Shown one piece after another: positions 56,380 through 64,000 of a stretch of DNA of 64,000 nt (the first letter of the stretch is position 1; the number at the start of each line of letters is the position of its first letter). The DNA is from Marisa cornuarietis. Its lineage: Eukaryota > Mollusca > Gastropoda > Architaenioglossa > Ampullariidae. Both the position numbers and the translations under genes were made by a program. The notes beneath the pieces were generated by a model. The model ran no database searches. It saw only the letters and a list, made by a program, of their open reading frames with translations, and was not told the DNA's origin. Where the stretch lies: contig SMMW01000046.1 of NCBI GenBank assembly GCA_004794655.1, positions 9,225,501 to 9,289,500 on the forward strand, read 5' to 3'.

Positions 56380-56720
56380 ATTAGCGACCAAGCCGTCTCC
56401 AGGGACGTGGCTAAACACTGAGGCGCTTTAATTTCCTTAACCGGGCCAATATCCCTTCATCAATGGGCTGTCAATTTTGGCCCGACCTCTTTCCCCCCTG
56501 CACCGCATCCCTCCCTTTCCTTCAAGCGGTTCCACGGAAACAGTTTTTGCTGCCAGCGGCGGCCTGGGGTCTTACGCTTCATCATCGCTGGAATTCAAAA
56601 GGGCGTCTTGCTTGACAGTGATGATAATTGCCAACAGCGCGGACATATTAATAAATACAGCCGTCATTTCGACCCGTTGTCGCCAAAGTCAGGGCGGCGT
56701 CCCAGTGAAGGTACAGTTGA
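56380..56720. promoter_or_regulatory. Candidate cis-regulatory island
   Basis: It contains GGGCCAATAT (CCAAT at 56446-56450), GGGCTGTCAATTTTGG, and TGACAGTGATGATAATTG, which combines a MEIS-type TGACAG (56613-56618) with an AT-rich core. Repeat-free and non-coding. Confidence 0.38.
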
Positions 56721-56871
56721 CAGCTTCAAGGTTTGAGCAAGGGACATGACATTTGCAACACCGGGAACCACTACACGAGGATGTGTAATGCGAAGTGCAA
56801 CTACCTTATCAGTGTAACTAATTGTTCTCGACCCATTTTTGATCAGCTGCATGTTTTAGTTTGTTCTGAAA

Positions 56872-56872
56872 C

Positions 56873-56918
<46 letters not shown>

Positions 56919-56919
56919 A
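56872..56919. repeat. (CT)n(CA)n microsatellite
   Basis: About 11 CT units followed by about 12 CA units. Confidence 0.93.
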
Positions 56920-57599
56920 GATATATGACCAAATGCTTAATAATACCTTCTTCAAAAATTGCAGACATAGTATCTATTTATTATAAAATAAAATAGTTTG
57001 AGTATACAAATTTCTCGAAAATGTAAAATATTAAACGCGAAAAAGAAGTGTATGATAAAGTAACAATATCTATTTAACTACCGCTGCAAGGTTAGGTAGC
57101 ATCAACGGGGGGGGGGGGGTTATAGAGACGTTGCGAGAAACGAAGGTGTTGCAGGATTGCGTAGCAAGCTCTTAAACAGGGCATCAAACTGTGTGAAAAT
57201 AGGAAAGACAAGGAAAGAAAGGAAGGAAGGCAGGAAGAGAGAATGATGTAGACATGTCTATGACGTAGCCTTTTATAGAGACCCCAACACTCGAGGACAT
57301 ACTTCGCGGAGCAATGGCCCAATCGATCATTAAGGAATTACCATTAACGTTTTTCTGCAAGCACTCACATAAACAGGTTGTCGCAAGCGGTGGAATAAAT
57401 AAATAAATAAATACTGCTTTTGATCCAATGCCAAGTGAAGCTTCTGCTGACCTTATGTGGCTTGTATTTGAACTGGAAAACTGAAAAACAACCGATTGCG
57501 ACACTGTTTCTGGTTAAAGAGGGTCTGTTGGCAAAAAAAGAAAGAATTTCTAAGCAAGCAAGTGTCTATTTTCACTACTGTATGTCCAGTAAGACGCAA

Positions 57600-57840
57600 A
57601 AAAAAAGGTAGCCCCGTGACCTTTCAATAGTTAGAAGTGTGGTCCTATAGACCCCACGAACGTAGGTACCATCTCCCTCGCTGCGTTTCGTTTCCCAGAC
57701 GTTTTAAGAGTCATGTACCACATTCAGCAGCGGGGTCAACAGGAGGAAGTAGTTGACACCACACGGGTGTCGAACCGGCTAGTGTGGCGCCTCTAGTCTC
57801 AGACGCCGATTACTCCCCCTAATTCCCTGGATGAGATCTA
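57600..57840 (-). mobile_element. Possible decayed tRNA-derived SINE, minus strand
   Basis: On the minus strand GGTTCGACACC (57766-57776) is a good B box, preceded by TCTGAGACTAGAGGCGCC. The A box is poor and no target duplication was found. Confidence 0.25.
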
Positions 57841-58025
57841 GCAGAAAATACGAGTAAGTCGTGGAGATTCACGGAGTTTTCTTCATCAGTTATGTCTCAT
57901 ATTCCTACCTATCCTAGTTCTGTCTTATCCTGGTAATGAAATGCCAGAAGAAGTACCCGAAATAGTCATAAAATTAATTTTAAGTTGTGCTTAGGAACTA
58001 CGAAGAACAATTGCAGAATGAATAT

Positions 58026-58068
58026 TGCGCGCGCACGCACGCACGCACGCACACACACACTCACACAC
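58026..58068. repeat. (GCGC)/(GCAC)n/(CA)n microsatellite
   Basis: A compound alternating purine-pyrimidine repeat. Confidence 0.9.
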
Positions 58069-58139
58069 AGAGCAACCCTCAGATATCTTGTTAACCACAC
58101 CCTGGCTCAACAAAACCTGTTTGAAATGAGAGATAAAGG

Positions 58140-58510
58140 ATGAAAAAAAAAATAGACGACGTCATTTCCGAAAACTGCCCTCAGCCACGTCACGCACCAA
58201 CGGTCTTCCCTCCCAGCGCAGGAAACGGACACTTGAATTCCCTGCTTCCCTTTCTCCTTCTAGAGCTTCCACGGCCAGCCGTGTCGCACGTCTCCAGGGA
58301 CCCCCTGCAGCGGCCGAGGCGCTGCCGCTCTTCGCTTCCTCCCCGGGCCCCTGGCCGCCAAAATTAACTGTTTGTTTGAGCCCGCGCTTCTAATAACTTT
58401 ACAGGCGCTTTTTACGCCGGGCTGCCCGTAAAACGCGCGAGCCAGCGTCTAATTTTGATAATGCACAATAATGCACTCGGCGCACGTAACCATTAATCAA
58501 GCCCCGCGGA
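58140..58510. promoter_or_regulatory. Candidate enhancer with paired inverted CGTAAAA sites and helically phased ATAATGCAC repeats
   Basis: GCGCTTTTTACG (58405-58416) and CGTAAAACGCGC (58427-58438) are 12-bp inverted repeats with one mismatch, 10 bp apart. Each carries a TTTTACG/CGTAAAA core of the posterior Hox/Cdx type. ATAATGCAC is repeated at 58458 and 58468, exactly 10 bp apart, followed by CATTAATCAAG (from 58491). The rest is GC-rich and non-coding. This is the most structured of the islands. Confidence 0.45.
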
Positions 58511-59134
58511 CCCGCGTCCCGGGAGACGGGCTGCCATGGCCACCAGCCTCCCATCGTCTTCCCTTGTGTGACTTCTCGCCCTTAGCGGTCCTCTTTCAGC
58601 TGGGGCTGCCGCGTAGTGGCGACTGGCTTTGCCTCCCCTGCTGTGTGATGTTTCCGGTCCTCTCCAGTTTTGGCTCCCCTGCTGCATGGACTCTCCCCCT
58701 ACCAGCACGGTTAGTTTGGTTTAACCATTCCCAGAAGAAAATATGGTGGACGTGTGTATTGCAAAAACGAAGAAGTAAGATCTAGATATAAAAGACACAT
58801 ACACATGCATACACATGCGTGCGTGCGTGCGTGAAAGCACACATTAATTAAAACAATATTAAAGAATATTATAAAATAAAAAGAAACCAACACAATTGTC
58901 AGACTTTTTGGGGAGCTCTGAGCGTTCTGATGGGTTGTAGCATCATAAGCAATTTATCCCCGAGAATATCAGATATTTGTAATTTTTATGTCTTCTACGG
59001 TTTACAAGCGTGCGTGCGTGAGTGTGCGCGAGTGTGCGTGCGTGCGTGGTGTGTCTGAGTACGTGCGACAACGTCAAAATTTGTTTCTTTTTTTCTTCCT
59101 TTCTTTCTTCCTCCCCTTTTTTTTCGTATATTGG

Positions 59135-59356
59135 CTACTTCCCTACTCGTCTTCCTCTGCAGAATCACGATGTCCTCAGTTCTTGTTACCCGATTCCTCT
59201 TTGCGTTTTCTATATTTGACTTTTATTAATCATCAGTACTTTCCGTTCTTTGTATTTTGTGCATGTCTCGTTCTTGTCTCAAGTGCTAAGAGCACGCTCC
59301 TTACGAGCATGAGTACGCGCTATATGAATCACGCGTTTGTTATTATTATTTATTTC
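59135..59356 (+). mobile_element. Non-LTR retrotransposon 3' end, copy 3
   Basis: It aligns with 49020-49240: both contain CTCTGCAGAATCAC, a GTTCYTGTTAC word, GTTTTCTAT-TTTG, TCAGTACT, and an end reading ACGCGCTATATGAATCACG against ATGCGCTATAATAAGC, followed by TTATTATTATTT. The coding part is not preserved. Confidence 0.75.
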
Positions 59357-59689
59357 TAGATAGATAGGTTATCGTTCTAAGTTCACTGAAAAGTGATTGT
59401 TCTACAGAATAAATGTAACTCGTACCCCTGTTGCGTAAAGTGATTATAGTGCGCCGGGTATCCAACTGTAGAGACACGGTTTCGGGTTTGGGCTGGTCTG
59501 GATGTCTTCACAAACGTGCAGGCCGTAATAAACGGCTAAATTGCATGTAAGATCGTCATCAGCTGTGTTGACAAATGTTCAGATTATTCACATAGCCGGC
59601 AAATCAAACAACGCAATAGACTGTAAAGTCTATCGCACGCGCTCGTCACGTTTGACCAGACCGCAGCAGCCACAGAGGGACATTTCGCC

Positions 59690-60130
59690 GGCGTCAGACT
59701 GAAAGACGGGTGGGAGCGGGTAAGGGTGTGCGAAAAGCCGTTGCACCCGGTGCCAGGACAACTGGCTGCTTAGTTCCAGCAGGCAGGCAAATGAGGCAAC
59801 ACCAGGAACAATCGGCCCCCGTAGGCTCCCCAGCCGCCGGTTTCTTAATTCAATGCCCGCTTACGGGGTTAGAAGGTCGTTGCGCCTCAAGTGACAGCGA
59901 AGGGCTCTCGCCGACTCTCGCGGAAGCGAGCGACGCCAAGCGCGACCTTGATTTCATGCCCGAGGGGCCTTGGGCAAGGAAGAGGGGTGTGGATAATGCG
60001 GGTGGGGGATGAAATTTAAGTCGGCTGGATTGCTGTGATATAATTCCTGGCTCGGAACATCATCACCGGATAGAATTTAATAAAGTAGAAGAGTCTGTCA
60101 GGACTGTCAAGTGCCAATGACGTCATGAGT
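59690..60130. promoter_or_regulatory. Candidate cis-regulatory island ending in a perfect CRE
   Basis: GC-rich complex sequence with TTTCTTAATTCAATG near 59841, TGGATAATGCG near 59990, and the full ATF/CREB palindrome ATGACGTCAT at 60117-60126. The + strand is open for 100 codons without a recognisable domain. Confidence 0.38.
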
Positions 60131-60421
60131 GCGCAGACCGTTTAAGATGGCTGAAGATGCTTTTGTTCTAAAATTTGGGCAGATGTACCTCAATATTAGC
60201 AAGTCAAGGCATGTTCCTCAGCATCATTAATCTTACCTGCTTGTGCTGCTACACAACATAACGGCGGAGTGATCGAGTGGCGTACTGCAAAAGGCTGTGA
60301 ACAGATAGAGCTCATGAACACAGCAGGCAAGAAGAGCCAGATACTGCATTTTTTCCACAGGCAACAGGACAGTTAGTATGAAGTAGGATGTATTAATATA
60401 ATGTAGTATGCAGCATTATGC

Positions 60422-60465
60422 TGTTGCTTAATGCCGTGTCAGCAGCAAAGGCCATATCACGACGA
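60422..60465 (+). repeat. Dispersed hairpin repeat, copy 3
   Basis: TTAATGCCGTGTCAGCAGC then AAAGGCCATATCACGACG aligns closely with copy 1 at 25636-25682 and keeps most of the inverted stem. Confidence 0.7.
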
Positions 60466-60834
60466 AAAAGTTAAGAAACAGTCACACCAGTCAAGACCAC
60501 AGGAGAAACTTGGGCAGATGAAGTTGCGAGAGAACCTGACGAAAACCAATCCGAGCAGCAATTAGTGTGGAGCAAAAAGAATAGATTTGCTGAAATGATC
60601 TCAACGAGCTGAAGTCATTGATATCAAGACCACTTCTGTAGCTTAATTAGAACCAGAATAACATCTTTTCTATAACGCCCTTTCATTTTTGAATGCAGGC
60701 GCAGGTAGTGTAAGGCTTCAGAGCAGCGAGATTTCAAACTTAAAGTGATATTAGTTTCTCATTTTGTTCAGTGCCTGGATGTCTTGAAAAAATTTAAGCA
60801 GTTCATCGTGTTAGTAGTGCTCCCAGGTGATGAT

Positions 60835-61285
60835 TTGTTTAGTATTGTATTGTACTTCACTACTTTATTAAGTACTTTAGTATTTTGCTTTGTATTTCAG
60901 TTTAGTACTTTATTGTAATATTTGATTGCAGTACTTTTACATTGTACTTTAACTCGTTAATCTTGCATGTTGGTACTTTATTTAGTACTTTAGTCTAGTA
61001 CTTTATTGTTGTTCTTTAGCACTTTATTTAGTACTTTATTGTTGGACTTCAGTACTTTTGTATAGCACATTTTTAGTATTTTATTTTAGTACTTCATTGG
61101 AGTACTTTATTCTTGTACTTTATTCTTGTACTTTAGTTCTTCAGTACTTTATTTAATACTTGAGTGCTTTATTAAGTACTTTATTGGGTACATTAGTACT
61201 TTGTTTGATACTTTAGTTTAGTAGTTTATTTAATACTTTATGCTTATTGCTACTCTTTAGTATTTTAGTTTAGTACTTTATTGTT
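60835..61285. repeat. Degenerate AGTACTTTATT array
   Basis: About 30 diverged copies of TTTAGTACTTTATT at 10-20 bp intervals. Each carries the palindrome AGTACT. It lies immediately left of the reverse-transcriptase relic. Confidence 0.8.
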
Positions 61286-61484
61286 GGTGTACCTACCTTT
61301 TGAAATCCGGGTTTCATTCTTTATTTTTTTAGCATAAACTTCCCCAAAATTAAAATATTAAAAGTTCACAACTTGTAAAATGTTTGGGCTACCGAAAAAG
61401 CTTGGTCTCATTAAAATCAAGATGAAAAAACTATTTTTATGTTTACTTTCTTTTTGTTAACTATTAATACATAAGATTGGACTA

Positions 61485-62408
61485 CCTATTGAAGCTATTA
61501 GTGCTTCAAGTACCTGTAAGGCAGCAGGGACTGACAGGACTTTTTGGGATTTCTTAAAAAATTGTTTACCTTCAATTTCTCACAAAACACTTAATAAATT
61601 ACTCTTAACATGTAGTTACCCAAGTTCATGGGCGAAAGGTTTAATTCATGATATCTACAAAAAGCCTGATATTCCTGACAGCTACAATCTCGTTAAATAT
61701 CTGCAATAAAGTTTACAGTCACGTACTAAACTTTAGACTAAATAAATAAATAGATGAGAAGACAAAGGACCATGCCCTTTTTGTTTCTGCTTTAAAAAGA
61801 GGCTTCTGAGTTGTTATCAACAATATTGGCGATCACAAATTATGTCCAAAGATTTCTTTGAGCTCTGTCGATCTTTTAAATCATCTTTTTCAATAATCGT
61901 TCATTTATATAGCTTACCAAACAAATAAGGGCACTGATTAGATTGAGATTTAGCACCCCACCCATAAAATCCCATGCCCCGCATTCCCACAACATGTAGT
62001 CAACCCTGTTGCTATGGATCGTAACTGCCTATTCTGTCATGGCATTGTAGAGTCGGAACTGCCTTTTATTTGCCCGGCATAAGCTAATACTCGGGAGAAA
62101 TGCACACTCATTAAGTTTCCATCTAGTGAAAGTTAGCTATGTTATTTAACACTAAAAACGCTAAACTCCTCTCCAGTCTATCGCTACGTTTTTAAGGCAT
62201 TCCATATTTGTATGAATGTTTTTTGTTTGGGAATATTGGTTACTGGATTGTAATATAGATTTGTAAATGTAATTAGCACTTTGTATTTACTTATGATACT
62301 TGGCTATCTATTATGTAAGAGCTTATCTTTTTACTTATAGACTTGAAAAACCCCTCACCCTTTGAAATGGGCCGACAACCTATATCAATAAAGTTCGTTC
62401 GTTCTTTC
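61485..62408 (+). pseudogene. Decayed non-LTR retrotransposon: reverse-transcriptase fragment and 3' end
   Basis: A 74-codon open frame (61485-61709) reads KAAGTDR, then YPSSWAKGLIHDIYKKPD, the pattern of early motifs in jockey/CR1/L2-like reverse transcriptases. Central catalytic motifs are missing or destroyed by stops and frameshifts. Further on, NCLFCHGIVESELPFICP near 62023-62076 keeps a C-x2-C...C remnant of the C-terminal finger. LAMLFNTKNAKLLSSLS and, after a frameshift, YVFKAFHICMNVF fit the terminal region. The 3' end is CAATAAAGTTCGTTCGTTC at 62386-62404, giving a TTCG-type tail. It is non-functional and belongs to a family different from the copies at 48840 and 59135. Confidence 0.78.
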
Positions 62409-62409
62409 T

Positions 62410-64000
62410 CTCCCCCACCCCTCTCACACAAACACACACACAAGCGCATGCACGCACGCACACACATACACACAAGCGCACGCACTCCGTCTTCTTCCAC
62501 TATGCGTGATCGCAAAAGAAAAATAAATCTGAGCCGGAAATGAAGACCATGACAAAACAAGTGTAGGGTTGCCATGATGGGCTCATGACCACATCTAGGA
62601 TCAAACTGACATATGGATCGTGGGCCTCTACTCCAGAGGCCGCTGGTTCGACAGATTTGTTTATCGTCAACTAAAGGGCCTTCATAATCGGAAACATGGT
62701 TGGTGGTCATGTAAACAAAAAGCGCCAGTGTCGGTTGAACTCGTTGGGGACACAGCAGCTAGAAGCCTGTAGACATGCTGGGCCGCATGATTTTCTCCAC
62801 TTTTCAAAAAATCATGACAAATTAACTAACAGAGGTAGAAGAACAATTCAAATAGATTCTGAAAGATCAAAATGTAAAAAAAGGAACAGCCTACCTTACG
62901 CTTGCTCGAAAACACACTTTCATGGTATTCCCAATAGAAAAGGCCATGTGATGTGGACTTTTGAAAAAAATTTTTTTGCACTTGTTTACACAGAATTCCT
63001 CACACAGGAACAAGTCAGGTTTCCAGGAATACAATTTTGATACTTGTAATTTCTTCTTCTTCTTCCTCTTCTCCAACCTCCGTATCAAATTCTTCTTCGG
63101 AATCTCCGATAATAAGCTCACACACTTCGCGGGAGTGTATCACCTAGCCATTTTTCAAGAGGAAAGACAGATACGATGGGAAAATGCAGTTACTTCCCCT
63201 CGAACGTGCCAACTACGTCATGAAAGGGAGATCACTCGATAGAAAAATGAATGAACTGTCGTCTGCGTCAATTTTTTTTTCCGAAACAACGCATTTTATG
63301 CGTGTAAAAATTTAACAAATTCGTGCCAGCTAGGGTCCGCAGGCATGGCTGCAAGCGCAATGTGGCCCGGCCTGCTGAGGCAAGCAGGCACGTCCCCAGT
63401 GATGAAGAGGCTAATATGAATGGCGATCGCCAGTCCACTTACCCATGTAGGACACTAACAAACAGAGAATGGGGCAGCAGCTTAAGGCGTCACTCGTTCT
63501 GTAAACTCGTTATTGTGGTTTTCAGACTTTTGAGAATTCAGTGACTAGATCTTGAAAAAAAACTTTAATCGAAACAAAGCAACAATACTGACACTTTGAC
63601 AGGCTTGAGTGTAGGGCCTCTACCAATCTCAAAAAGTGGGAGTGACATCATCTCCTCCTGTAGCATAAACTGGAAGGTTGATTACAATAATAAAGGCGAC
63701 TTAAGCAACCACTTTTTTATCCCCATAAAATGTTATATTTATGTAGCATGAATGGAATCGCAACACACTCTCTCTTATTAGCTATTGTCAGTTATTTCCA
63801 TAGCTGAATATGCCGAAGCAGCCTGAACGTTTAGTGCGTCACAAAAAAATAAAAGGTTTATGTCACAATGTATTAAAATACCCGGTCTCCGTAGCTAACC
63901 TCTGTAACACGTGAGAAAGGCACGAAATATTCTACTTTAAATCAACGTAGAGGCACTTCAGATGAACGTCGCAAGAACCCAAGGAGCACCTGGGATGAAC
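62410..64000. other. Intergenic to the right edge, no gene recognised
   Basis: CA/GCAC repeats lie near 62425-62480. A B-box-like CTGGTTCGACAG near 62642 has no good partner. Frames of 93-114 codons at 62696-63242 overlap, are biased by A/T runs, and are not called. Confidence 0.45.

Noticed and set aside
62560..62660. B-box-like CTGGTTCGACAG
   Set aside because: Weak A-box candidate, no tail and no flanking duplication.
62696..63242. 114- and 93-codon overlapping + strand frames near the right edge
   Set aside because: They are biased by A and T runs, overlap each other in different frames, and have no domain.

Overview
This is eukaryotic, animal nuclear DNA. It is AT-leaning and full of dinucleotide and trinucleotide microsatellites, minisatellites and decayed retroelements. 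Its only confidently supported protein-coding gene is an INSM1/nerfin-1 type zinc-finger transcription factor. A mollusc, most likely a gastropod, fits best: there is a tRNA-derived SINE with a MetaSINE-like core, and a dispersed hairpin repeat that recalls gastropod repeats. The phylum is an inference, because no marker gene for it is present.

Layout. 1-3.3 kb: a degenerate minisatellite array, a full-length SINE with perfect target-site duplications, and a strongly G-rich tract. 3.3-18 kb: gene-free DNA with islands of GC-richer, complex sequence carrying many homeodomain, SOX, CCAAT, GATA and CRE-like motifs, read here as candidate cis-regulatory elements. 18.0-22.5 kb: the INSM1 homologue, with a TATA box near 18.61 kb, a long 5' UTR split by one probable intron (19391-20153), a single coding exon 20321-22213 on the + strand, and a possible poly(A) signal at 22443. 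22.5-34.3 kb: no coding sequence; the 31.2-34.2 kb part is AT-rich and resembles a long 3' UTR or non-coding transcript end. 34.8-64 kb: gene-free DNA with more candidate regulatory islands (about 34.9, 36.6, 46.3, 55.9, 56.5, 58.3 and 59.9 kb), minisatellites (a higher-order 53/106-bp array at 39 kb), a probable non-autonomous hAT element (44.3-45.1 kb), three copies of one non-LTR retrotransposon 3' end (48.8, 52.3 and 59.1 kb), and a decayed reverse-transcriptase segment from a different family (61.5-62.4 kb).

Interpretation. One developmental transcription-factor gene in a large gene-poor domain dotted with complex non-coding islands is the usual layout of a neurogenic regulator locus. 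INSM1/nerfin-1 proteins use an N-terminal SNAG motif to recruit LSD1/CoREST-type repressors and act during differentiation of neuronal and neuroendocrine cells. The non-coding islands are judged only on composition and motif content; cross-species alignment or ATAC-seq is needed to prove them. A small region at 49.6-50.2 kb, where two short reading frames diverge from an NRF1-type palindrome, is the only other place where an unrecognised gene seems possible. No bacterial-type system, CRISPR array, rRNA gene or intact tRNA gene was seen.
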